Positions 20,652 through 28,275 of a stretch of DNA of 64,000 nucleotides are shown here, piece after piece (the first letter of the stretch is position 1; every line of letters starts with the position of its first letter). Both the position numbers and the translations under genes were made by a program. The notes beneath the pieces are model-generated. The model worked only from the letters and a program-made list of their open reading frames with translations, was not told where the DNA came from and made no database searches. The stretch comes from JBDSKH01 sp035495435 (lineage in GTDB: Bacteria; Actinomycetota; Actinomycetes; Actinomycetales; Microbacteriaceae), in NCBI GenBank assembly GCA_035495435.1, contig DATJFV010000068.1:17431-81430 (forward strand), given 5' to 3'.

Positions 20652-21344
20652 TCAGAGACGCGAGCGAATCGCCGCGCGAGCACGCTGAGCGTAGTCATCC
20701 GCGACGTGCAGGGCATCTGCCGCTTCCCCGAGTACGACACCCGCGCGCGCGGCAGCCGCCTCGAGCAGCCGGTCGGCCCACGTCGGGTTCATGGGCAGGA
20801 ACGGGCCGTGCAGATTGGTGCCGATGACGGCGCCCGCGGCGAGGCCGTCGACAGAGGAACCCAGTCGCACGAGCGGGGCGACCCCGTCATCCACCAGGTA
20901 TTCGGCCCCGTAGTTGACGAACCCCGCGACCTCGCCGAGATCCGACTCCCCCGCGACCTCCCCGACGGTACGCGTCGCCGTCACCCGTGCCGTGGAGGGC
21001 AGCACACCGGCGCCCTCCGAAACGCTGCCGTCGAGCTCGGTCACTTCTCGACCCAGCAGTTGCCAACCGGCCGCGATCGCCAAGAAGGGCACACCGTCGC
21101 TCGCCCACGCGCGCAGCGCATCCGCGTGCCGGGCGACATCAGCATGCAGCGGCCGCCGCGCCGACGCCGGGCCGCTGCCGACATGGACGAGGTCTGCGTC
21201 GGCGGGCAGCGACTCCCCCGCACCGACGTCGACCACCTCGACCGGCGCGCCGCGCCACTCCGCTCGGCGCCGCAGCGCCGTCACGTTGCCGACGTCGCCG
21301 TTGATGCCGAGCTCTCGGGGATACAGGTGCACGATACGGATCAT
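20652..21344 (-). CDS. gatD: GatD-like amidotransferase subunit without the catalytic Cys
   Basis: 230 residues, class-I glutamine amidotransferase fold of the CobB/CobQ type. In MurT/GatD complexes this subunit makes ammonia from glutamine to amidate D-Glu of lipid II. The nucleophile elbow, normally A-I-C-G-G-Y-Q-L-L-G, reads AIAAGWQLLG here: Ala91 stands at the Cys position. His179 remains in GTNLHGPFLP, and the gene is otherwise full length and uninterrupted. It overlaps murT by ATGA. A glutaminase activity is not expected; a structural or repurposed role is. Confidence 0.88.
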   Translation of the reverse strand: MIRIVHLYPRELGINGDVGNVTALRRRAEWRGAPVEVVDVGAGESLPADADLVHVGSGPASARRPLHADVARHADALRAWASDGVPFLAIAAGWQLLGREVTELDGSVSEGAGVLPSTARVTATRTVGEVAGESDLGEVAGFVNYGAEYLVDDGVAPLVRLGSSVDGLAAGAVIGTNLHGPFLPMNPTWADRLLEAAAARAGVVLGEAADALHVADDYAQRARAAIRSRL

Positions 21345-22615
21345 GGCGCCCCCTCGAGCTCGAGGTACCCCAGGTGCTTGCGGATCAACATCATCTGCTC
21401 GTAGTTGACGATCAACGTCTTACGGCCGGTCGCCGGAGCGGGCAGCGCGAGGAAGCGTTCGAGCGCGGGGCCGAGCTCGGGGACAACCGCTTCCACAGCG
21501 ATGCCGTCGTAGGCGAAGCGAGTCGCGAACTGCCAGCATTTGCTGCCGGTCACCACGTCGACGTGGGCGATGCGCGAGAAATCGGTGCCGTACACCCAGG
21601 ACGGGTCAGGGGTGCCCTCATCGACGGCGACCATGACCTGCTCCGGGGTGGCCGGCAGCGCGTCGAGGTTCACCTGCATGCTGGGCGGGTTCTTCATCAT
21701 CAGCAGCTCGAGCTCTTCGCCGCCGGGCGTCCGGATCACCTCTCCGCGCCCGTACACCGTCTGCATGCTCGCCACACCGCGAGCCGCGGCCTCGGGATCG
21801 AAACGCTCGCCCAGGAGGGCGCGCGCCATCGCGAACGCGGCTCCGGCATCCACCGCGTTATGGAGCCCGCGCGCCGGCAACGTCACCTCGACGGCGCGGC
21901 CATCGACGGCGATCGTCGCGCGATCACCGGATGCCGCGGTCACCCGCGTGCGCGCGTCGAGCCCCGCGGGGGCCGCCCCCGCCAGCGCGGGATTGTCGCC
22001 GCGGGCCAGCCACGACGAGGTCGCGAGCAGGTCGGCGGCGAGGGCGAAGGAGCTCAGCTCCGCTCCTCGACCGGATAGCCGCGCGGCCAGCGCCACGAGA
22101 TTGTGGTCGTCGGCGTTCACCACCAGATGACGGGTCGCCACCCCGGCGAACGATTCGAGCATGCCCACGACCCGGTCGGGCTCGTAGAAGCGGTTCAGTT
22201 GATCGACCTGCACGTTGATGAGCAGCACGCTGTGCGGAACGAGGCGTTTCGCCAGCCCCGGTCCGAAGGCCTCGTCGACCTCGAGCACCGCGATCTCGTG
22301 TCGCAAGCGACCGTCGAGCGGAGCGTCGGCCAGCACCGCCGAGGCGATGCCCTGCGGCAGGTTCGCCCCGGAGGGGTTGGTGAAGACGTCGACTCCGTGG
22401 GCTCGCAGCACGTTCACCAGCATTTGCGTGGTGGTGGACTTGCCGTTGGACCCCGAGACGAACACCACACCCAGGGGCAGGCGCTCGACGGCGCGTTGCA
22501 GGAAGCGCGGTGCGATCAGCAGCGCGACCCTGCCCGGTATGGCCGAGCCGCCGCCGCGCAGGCGTGCGAGCACACGGATGGCCCGTCCCGCCAGGACGGC
22601 CAGCGCGGTGCGCAC
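21341..22615 (-). CDS. murT: MurT-like Mur ligase without the Cys4 zinc ribbon
   Basis: 424 residues. Mur ligase central domain with P-loop GSNGKSTTT (residues 55-63, usually GTNGKTT) and a C-terminal DUF1727 domain with KNPPSMQVN. Canonical MurT has a four-Cys ribbon inserted in the central domain; here the corresponding stretch (about residues 175-260) contains no cysteine at all. The conserved SW-W-D segment that supplies an acidic residue to GatD reads PSWVYGTDF. It starts with GTG at 22615, with a GGAG overlapping the sigA stop region, and is coupled to gatD downstream. In this lineage it may attach an amino acid rather than ammonia to D-Glu; see findings. Confidence 0.85.
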   Translation of the reverse strand: MRTALAVLAGRAIRVLARLRGGGSAIPGRVALLIAPRFLQRAVERLPLGVVFVSGSNGKSTTTQMLVNVLRAHGVDVFTNPSGANLPQGIASAVLADAPLDGRLRHEIAVLEVDEAFGPGLAKRLVPHSVLLINVQVDQLNRFYEPDRVVGMLESFAGVATRHLVVNADDHNLVALAARLSGRGAELSSFALAADLLATSSWLARGDNPALAGAAPAGLDARTRVTAASGDRATIAVDGRAVEVTLPARGLHNAVDAGAAFAMARALLGERFDPEAAARGVASMQTVYGRGEVIRTPGGEELELLMMKNPPSMQVNLDALPATPEQVMVAVDEGTPDPSWVYGTDFSRIAHVDVVTGSKCWQFATRFAYDGIAVEAVVPELGPALERFLALPAPATGRKTLIVNYEQMMLIRKHLGYLELEGAP

Positions 22616-22621
22616 GCCTCG

Positions 22622-24160
22622 TTACTCCAGGTAGTCGCGCAGCGACTGCGAGCGGGACGGGTGACGCAGCTTCGCCATCGTCTTGGACTCGATCTGCCGG
22701 ATGCGCTCACGCGTCACACCGAACGTGTCGCCGATCTGATCCAGCGTCTTCGGCATGCCGTCGCCGAGCCCGAAGCGCATGCGGATGACACCCGCCTCGC
22801 GCTCGCTCAGCGAGTCGAGCAGCGACTCCAGCTGCTTCTGCAGCATGGTGAAACCGACGGCATCCGCCGGCACGACCGCTTCGGTGTCTTCGATCAGGTC
22901 GCCGAACTCGCTGTCGCCGTCTTCGCCGAGCGGGGTGTGCAACGAGATCGGCTCGCGACCGTACTTCTGCACCTCGATGACCTTCTCGGGGGTCATGTCG
23001 AGCTCGCGGGACAGCTCTTCGGGCGTGGGCTCGCGGCCCAGGTCCTGCAGCATCTGCCGCTGCACTCGGGCGAGCTTGTTGATGACCTCGACCATGTGAA
23101 CCGGGATGCGGATGGTGCGCGCCTGGTCGGCCATGGCGCGAGTGATCGCCTGCCGGATCCACCAGGTGGCATAGGTGGAGAACTTGAACCCCTTGGTGTA
23201 GTCGAACTTCTCGACGGCACGGATGAGGCCCAGGTTGCCCTCCTGGATCAGGTCGAGGAACTGCATGCCGCGACCCGTGTAGCGCTTCGCGAGAGAGACC
23301 ACGAGGCGCAGGTTCGCGCCCAGCAGGTGGCTCTTCGCTCGCTGACCGTCACGAGCGACCCAGCCGAGCTCGCGGCCCAGCTGCGACCGCTTCTCCGCCT
23401 CGGTCATGTGCGACAGCTTTTCTTCGGCGAAGAGCCCCGCCTCGATGCGCATCGCGAGCTCGACCTCTTCGGCCGCGTTCAGCAGCGCGACCTTTCCGAT
23501 CTGCTTCAGGTAGTCCTTGACCGGGTCGGCGGTGGCACCGGTGATCGTCGCAGAGTAGACCGGGACCTCGTCGTCGTCATCGGCGGCCGAGAGCCGGATC
23601 GCACCCGTCGGCAGCTCCTCGTGCTCGGCCTCGTCGTCATCCGAGTCGTCGGAATCGTCAGCCCCGGCGACCGCCTCCTTGTCGGATGCCGCGGGAGCCT
23701 CGTCGTCGTCGCCGTCGGTGTCGGTGTCGTCGGCCGCGGTGTCGTCGGTGTCGTCATCGCCCTCGAGCTCAGTGACGTCGACGTCCTCGATGTCGTCGTC
23801 GTCGGTGGCGTCGTCCGCCGCCGCGCCCTTCGCCGGTGCGGACTTGACCGCGGGCTTGCCGGCCTTGGCGGGCGCCTTCGCAGCCGCCTTCGGCGTGCTC
23901 GTCTTCGACGTCGTCGCGGATGCGGCGGTGCCCTTCGCGGACGGCTTGGTGGGGGTCTTGGTTGCAGTACTCGTCGGGGACTCTTTCTTCGTGGTGGCGG
24001 ACGGAGCCTTGGCCGCGGCCTTCGCCGGAGCCTTGGCAGCAGTCGTCGTGGTCGCAGTCGTCTTGGGCGCGGCGGCCTTACCGGCCGGCGCCGTGCGCGA
24101 CGAGGCGGTGCGGTCGTCCTTGACCGTGTCGCTCGTCTTCGTCGTGGAGCGGGTGGGCAT
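22622..24160 (-). CDS. sigA: Primary RNA polymerase sigma factor (sigma-70 group 1)
   Basis: 512 residues. A long N-terminus has a Lys/Ala/Thr-rich stretch (about 1-120) followed by an acidic Asp/Glu-rich stretch. Regions 1.2-4 follow: DPVKDYLKQIG, NLRLVVSLAKRYTGRGM, FDYTKGFKFSTYATWWIRQ, and the region 4 HTH GVTRERIRQIE. The ATG at 24160 has a strong GGAAGGGG site; the in-frame opening upstream to 25243 is a shadow of the MFS gene. murT starts 6 nt after its stop, so murT-gatD may be read through from sigA. Confidence 0.96.
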   Translation of the reverse strand: MPTRSTTKTSDTVKDDRTASSRTAPAGKAAAPKTTATTTTAAKAPAKAAAKAPSATTKKESPTSTATKTPTKPSAKGTAASATTSKTSTPKAAAKAPAKAGKPAVKSAPAKGAAADDATDDDDIEDVDVTELEGDDDTDDTAADDTDTDGDDDEAPAASDKEAVAGADDSDDSDDDEAEHEELPTGAIRLSAADDDDEVPVYSATITGATADPVKDYLKQIGKVALLNAAEEVELAMRIEAGLFAEEKLSHMTEAEKRSQLGRELGWVARDGQRAKSHLLGANLRLVVSLAKRYTGRGMQFLDLIQEGNLGLIRAVEKFDYTKGFKFSTYATWWIRQAITRAMADQARTIRIPVHMVEVINKLARVQRQMLQDLGREPTPEELSRELDMTPEKVIEVQKYGREPISLHTPLGEDGDSEFGDLIEDTEAVVPADAVGFTMLQKQLESLLDSLSEREAGVIRMRFGLGDGMPKTLDQIGDTFGVTRERIRQIESKTMAKLRHPSRSQSLRDYLE

Positions 24161-24246
24161 GCTGACCCCTTCCGGGTGCATCTGGGCATTACAAGGACCC
24201 ATGTCAAGTCCCCTGAATCGAAAGCAGGGGGCCCAACCGGGTCCTG

Positions 24247-24272
24247 AAAGATAATTATCGCACAGTCCGGGG
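24247..24272 (-). promoter_or_regulatory. Probable sigA promoter
   Basis: The only clearly AT-rich stretch upstream of sigA. On the minus strand TGTGCGATAATTATC gives a -10 GATAAT about 90 nt before the ATG, with no good TTGACA. A nearby GAACG-TAC-CGTTC dyad (24272-24284) overlaps the MFS stop region. Confidence 0.4.
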
Positions 24273-24282
24273 AACGTACCGT

Positions 24283-25611
24283 TCAGTTCCCCGCTGCGGG
24301 CGGACGCCGGTTCCGCCGGGCTCTGAAGAGTGCAACCCAGAGCGGGGCTATCTGTATTCCCTCGAGTTCGAACATCCGGCGCCGGGTGCTGCGCCGGGCC
24401 GCCAGCAGACCGACCACGCCGGCCGCGATGATCGCCACCGGCACCAGGAACGCCAGACGGAAGCCGTCCAGGCTGTACAGCGCCGCCCCGGTGCCGCCGG
24501 CCGACCGCACCGCGTCGAGCACAACTCCCACGCCGAACACAGCGACGAAGCCGCCCAGGAATCCCCCGGTGTTGACGAAGCCCGACGCCGAGCCGAGGGC
24601 GTGCGAGGGGTTGAACGAGCGCACCACGTCGAACGCGACGAGCGAACCGGGACCTCCCATTCCGATCGCCAGGTAGAGCGCGGCGACCAGGGGAACCGGC
24701 GGAGGGCCGGGCCAGAGGATCAGTGCCAGCCAGAGCCCCAGGATCATCGCCACGACGCTCAGAACCAGATTGCTGCGCCGCAGGGGAAAGCGTGCAACCA
24801 GGTACCCGATCACCGGGCCGGCGATCACCGTGCCCACCACGAGCAACGAGAAGATGCCGGCCGCCGCCCCCACCTCGAGCCCGAGCCCCGCGACCAGGAA
24901 CGGGTACCCCCACATCAGGCCCATCACGGTGGGAGCGGTACCCGCCACCAGATGCACCCAGAACGCCAGCTGAGTGCCGGGACGCCGCACGGTTGCGCCG
25001 AGCTGGCGCAGGACTCCGCCCGTGGGAACAGGACTGGTGAGCGGGGGCGGTTCGCCCGGCCGGACGAGGGCGAGGGCGACCGTCGCGCCCAGCAGCGAGA
25101 ACCCGCTCGCGACCAGCAGGGCGGGCTGCCATCCGGTGGCCCCGAGCAGCAAAGCGAACGGCACGGTCGCGATCAGCTGACCGAGCTGCCCCAGCATCCC
25201 GACCCACTGAGCGAGCTGGGGAAGGATGCGCCCGCTGAACCAATTGGGCAGCAGGCGGATCACCGACACGAACGTGAACGCGTCGCCGATACCGACCAGC
25301 ACCCGCGCGGCGAGGACCACCCCGAAAGCGGGCGCCACCGCGAGCAACAACTGGCCGGTGGCCATGACGAAGCCGCCGGCCACGATCAGCGTGCGTGGGC
25401 CGATGCGGTCGGCCAGCACCCCGACGGGGATCTGGAGGGCCGCGTACACGATGATCTGCAGGACGGCGACGCTCGAGATCGTGGCGGCGCTGACATCGAA
25501 TCGATGCGTCGCCTCGACGCCGGCCACGCCGAACGAGGTGCGCTGCGACACCCCCACGATGTAGGCGAACACCGCCCCGGCGAACACGATCCAGGAGCGC
25601 CGGCTGTTCAC
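24283..25611 (-). CDS. Major facilitator superfamily transporter
   Basis: 442 residues, twelve predicted membrane helices, with the MFS loop 2-3 motif at GVLADRIGPRTLIV. Substrate unknown; the overall look is of the nitrate/hexuronate-like or general MFS group. A basic C-terminal tail ends in RRNRRPPAAGN. It starts with GTG at 25611, 6 nt after TACCCT, so probably leaderless. A repeat element stands between it and the upstream PAC2 gene. Confidence 0.85.
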   Translation of the reverse strand: MNSRRSWIVFAGAVFAYIVGVSQRTSFGVAGVEATHRFDVSAATISSVAVLQIIVYAALQIPVGVLADRIGPRTLIVAGGFVMATGQLLLAVAPAFGVVLAARVLVGIGDAFTFVSVIRLLPNWFSGRILPQLAQWVGMLGQLGQLIATVPFALLLGATGWQPALLVASGFSLLGATVALALVRPGEPPPLTSPVPTGGVLRQLGATVRRPGTQLAFWVHLVAGTAPTVMGLMWGYPFLVAGLGLEVGAAAGIFSLLVVGTVIAGPVIGYLVARFPLRRSNLVLSVVAMILGLWLALILWPGPPPVPLVAALYLAIGMGGPGSLVAFDVVRSFNPSHALGSASGFVNTGGFLGGFVAVFGVGVVLDAVRSAGGTGAALYSLDGFRLAFLVPVAIIAAGVVGLLAARRSTRRRMFELEGIQIAPLWVALFRARRNRRPPAAGN

Positions 25612-25623
25612 GAGTTCAGGGTA
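25612..25623 (-). promoter_or_regulatory. -10 element and leaderless GTG start of the MFS gene
   Basis: TACCCT (25623-25618), 6 nt, GTG at 25611; abuts the extragenic repeat. Confidence 0.45.
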
Positions 25624-25624
25624 C

Positions 25625-25698
25625 GGGTCTCGATACGCCCGCTGCGCGGGCTACTCGACCGGCGGAGGATGCTGCGCTGGCTACTCGACCGGCGGAGG
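25625..25698. repeat. Extragenic palindromic repeat (one full, one partial copy)
   Basis: 25626-25660 reads GGTCTCGATACG, a GC hairpin CCCGCTGCGCGGG, then CTACTCGACC. A 20-nt piece beginning GGCTACTCGACC is directly repeated 30 nt later (25649-25668 and 25679-25698). The same element, with TTGAGTAGCC/TTTCGATACG ends, recurs at 62876-62965. Confidence 0.8.
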
Positions 25699-26604
25699 TC
25701 AGCCCTCGTTGCGTTCGGCGAGGAAGCGCTCGAGCTCGGCGGCGATCTCGTCTCCGCGCGGTACCTCGCCGTCTTCATCCACCAGCGGCGACGGCAGAGC
25801 GTTCTCTTCCATATAGGAGTCGTGCCGCTCTTCGAGGGTTCCGACGAGCTTCTGCAGCTCGGAGTTCTTCTCGATCTGGTCGTCGACCTTGACGAGGAAC
25901 TCGCGATTCTCTTCGCGCAACTGGTCCGTCGGGAAGATCAGGCCGGTCGCGGCGCTGATGCTCTCGAGCGCGCTGACCGCGGCCTGCGGGTACTCGGTGT
26001 CGGCGAGGTAGTGCGGGATCAGCAGCACGAACCCGGCCGTCGGATGGCCCACCTCCGAAAGGCGGTACTCGAGCAGGTGCAGCGCGTTCGTCGGCACCTG
26101 GGTGCGCGGCCGCCAGATCGACATCGCATCGATGAGGTCGGTGCGGTTGCCGCTGACCGTGACGCCGATCGGTCGAGTGTGCGGTGTCGGCATCGGGATG
26201 GCATGCACCCAGGTGGTGTCCTTCACTCCGTAGCGCTCGACGAGCTGCATAACGGCACGCGTGAAGCCCTCCCACTGGAAGTCCGGTTCGAACCCGGTCA
26301 GCAGCAGGAATGGCTGACCGAGCTCGTCTTTGGCCAGGTACAGCGAGAGCTTCGCCGGCTTGTAGTCGGTGAGGTGGTCGTGCACGAAGGACATCGTCGG
26401 ACGGCGAGCGCGGTAGTCCAGAAGCGCGTCGGTGTCGAACTGCACGATCTCGCGCACGTCGAGGGTATCGAGCAGGTATTGGCTGAATTGCGTGACGGCC
26501 GACCCGGCATCCGAGAAGCCGGTGAGCCCGGCGACGAGATGGAGCCCGCTCGGCACGCTCGACCCGTCCAGCGACAGGTCGTAGAGACTCTCGGGATCCC
26601 GCAT
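25699..26604 (-). CDS. PAC2-family protein (proteasome-assembly-chaperone-like)
   Basis: 301 residues of the PAC2 / DUF75 family, soluble. The family fold is seen from HLVAGLTGFSDAGSAV through IPMPTPHTRP to the C-terminal acidic helix region (QIEKNSELQKLVGTLEE). In Actinobacteria these are uncharacterised, named by homology to a eukaryotic proteasome chaperone. The start at 26604 (MRDPESLY) is chosen because TAAAAT lies 7 nt upstream and the longer opening to 26685 runs over the promoter. Divergent from pepA. Confidence 0.85.
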   Translation of the reverse strand: MRDPESLYDLSLDGSSVPSGLHLVAGLTGFSDAGSAVTQFSQYLLDTLDVREIVQFDTDALLDYRARRPTMSFVHDHLTDYKPAKLSLYLAKDELGQPFLLLTGFEPDFQWEGFTRAVMQLVERYGVKDTTWVHAIPMPTPHTRPIGVTVSGNRTDLIDAMSIWRPRTQVPTNALHLLEYRLSEVGHPTAGFVLLIPHYLADTEYPQAAVSALESISAATGLIFPTDQLREENREFLVKVDDQIEKNSELQKLVGTLEERHDSYMEENALPSPLVDEDGEVPRGDEIAAELERFLAERNEG

Positions 26605-26617
26605 GGTGCCGATTTTA
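26605..26617 (-). promoter_or_regulatory. -10 element and leaderless start of the PAC2 gene
   Basis: TAAAAT (26617-26612), 7 nt, ATG at 26604. Confidence 0.55.
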
Positions 26618-26684
26618 CGGTGGCGTGTCACACAACTGCCGGATCCGCGGGCGCGGTCAGCGACGCTCAGAGCGAACAGCGGCA

Positions 26685-26696
26685 TACGCTGACCCC
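26685..26696 (+). promoter_or_regulatory. -10 element and leaderless start of pepA
   Basis: TACGCT (26685-26690), 6 nt, ATG at 26697. Confidence 0.5.
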
Positions 26697-28202
26697 ATGG
26701 CCGCGCCCGCTCTCTCCCTGACCCGCACCGCCCCCGCCACGACCGACGCCGACATCCTGGTACTGGGCGTGCTGAAGGGCGACGACGGACCGGTGCTGGC
26801 CAGCAACGACCCCGCCTTCGTGTCGTTGCAGAACGCGCTCGTGCAGATCGGGATGTCAGGCTCCTCGGACGAGGTGCGTCGCCTCCCCGCGCCGAGCGGC
26901 GACGGAAGTCCGGTCGCCGTGGTCGGCTTGGGAAGCGCTGCCCCCGACGCTGACGCTTTGCGCTACGCCGCCGGATCGGCTGCCCGCCAACTCACCGGCA
27001 TCGAACGCCTTGCCATCGCACTCCCGGTGTCCTCGGCCGCCGACGCCGCCGCGATCCTCGAGGGGGCGGGCATCGGGGCCTACGCCTACACGGGTTACCG
27101 GGTTGATTCGCTCGGCACGACCAAGACCCCGGCGGACGACATCCGCGTCCACCTCCCGGCCGATCTCGACGCCGACGAGACCCTGCTGGTCGAGCGCGCG
27201 CGGGCGATCACGCAGGCGGTGCACGCGGTGCGGGATCTGGTGAGCACTCCGGCATCCGATCTCTACCCGGAGACCCTCGCGGCCGCCGCAGCGGACCTGG
27301 CCCGCGACCTGCCGATCGAGGTGGAGGTCCTCGACGAGAAGGAGCTGGCCGCGGGCGGATACGGCGGCATCCTCGGCGTCGGCTCCGGGTCGGCGCGTCC
27401 TCCGCGTCTGGTGACCCTGCGCTACGCACCCGACGGCGCGACTCGGCATCTGTCGCTCGTCGGCAAGGGCATCACGTTCGACACCGGCGGTCTGCAGGTC
27501 AAGCCGTCCTCCGGGATGATCAACATGAAGTACGACATGACCGGCGCGGTGACGGTTCTGGCCGTCACGGTCGCGGCGGCGCGGCTGGGGCTTCCGGTGC
27601 GGATCACGGCGCGCATGTGCATCGCCGAGAACATGGTGTCGGGGTCGTCGATGCGCCCGAACGACGTGCTGCGCATGCGCGGTGGAACCACCGTGGAGGT
27701 GCTGAACACCGACGCCGAGGGGCGGCTGGTGATGGCCGACGGTCTGGTCGACGCCTCCTCCGACCAGCCGGACGCCATCGTCGACGTCGCGACGCTGACC
27801 GGTGCCGCGCGCACCGCCCTGGGCGAGCGTTACATCCCGGTCATGGGCGACGAGGCCCTCGCGCGGCAGATCACCGAGGCGGGCGCCTCGGTCGGCGAGA
27901 CCTTCTGGTACATGCCGATGCCGCCCGAGCTGCGCAGCATGCTCGACAGCGACATCGCCGACCTCGCCAACGGACGGCCGGCCCAGCCGATCGGCGGCAT
28001 GCTGGTCGCGGCCCACTTCTTGAAGCACTTCGTCGGCACACGCGGCGAGGGCGCGGATGCGGCGCCGATCCCGTGGGCGCATCTCGACATCGCGGGGCCG
28101 GCGAACAATCCGGGCGGGGGTTGGGGCATGACGCCGAAGGGAGCGACGGGGGTGACGGTGCGCACGCTCATCGCACTCGCTGAAGTCTTGTCGCGACCGT
28201 AG
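26697..28202 (+). CDS. pepA: Leucyl aminopeptidase (M17)
   Basis: 501-residue dimetal aminopeptidase releasing N-terminal residues from peptides in the cytosol. The metal/catalytic core is visible in GKGITFDTGG, MKYDMTGA and NTDAEGRLVMADG; the N-terminal 170 residues are the variable macro-like domain. The start at 26697 fits both the family and the leaderless -10. It is followed 73 nt later by lpd, probably on its own promoter. Confidence 0.95.
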   Translation: MAAPALSLTRTAPATTDADILVLGVLKGDDGPVLASNDPAFVSLQNALVQIGMSGSSDEVRRLPAPSGDGSPVAVVGLGSAAPDADALRYAAGSAARQLTGIERLAIALPVSSAADAAAILEGAGIGAYAYTGYRVDSLGTTKTPADDIRVHLPADLDADETLLVERARAITQAVHAVRDLVSTPASDLYPETLAAAAADLARDLPIEVEVLDEKELAAGGYGGILGVGSGSARPPRLVTLRYAPDGATRHLSLVGKGITFDTGGLQVKPSSGMINMKYDMTGAVTVLAVTVAAARLGLPVRITARMCIAENMVSGSSMRPNDVLRMRGGTTVEVLNTDAEGRLVMADGLVDASSDQPDAIVDVATLTGAARTALGERYIPVMGDEALARQITEAGASVGETFWYMPMPPELRSMLDSDIADLANGRPAQPIGGMLVAAHFLKHFVGTRGEGADAAPIPWAHLDIAGPANNPGGGWGMTPKGATGVTVRTLIALAEVLSRP

Positions 28203-28275
28203 TAGGGTCGTGAAGGCGCTGTGCACCACCCCTGATGCGGCGCTGGACGAAGCAAATCGCACAAGGAGTCGCCGG

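Noticed and set aside
23679..24254. Ser/Val/Ala-rich 191-codon frame opposite the sigA N-terminus
   Set aside because: Mirror of the Lys/Ala and Asp-rich low-complexity N-terminus of sigA, not a secreted protein.
24272..24284. GAACG-TAC-CGTTC as a LexA box upstream of sigA
   Set aside because: Spacing between GAAC and GTTC is 5, not 4, so it does not fit the SOS consensus.
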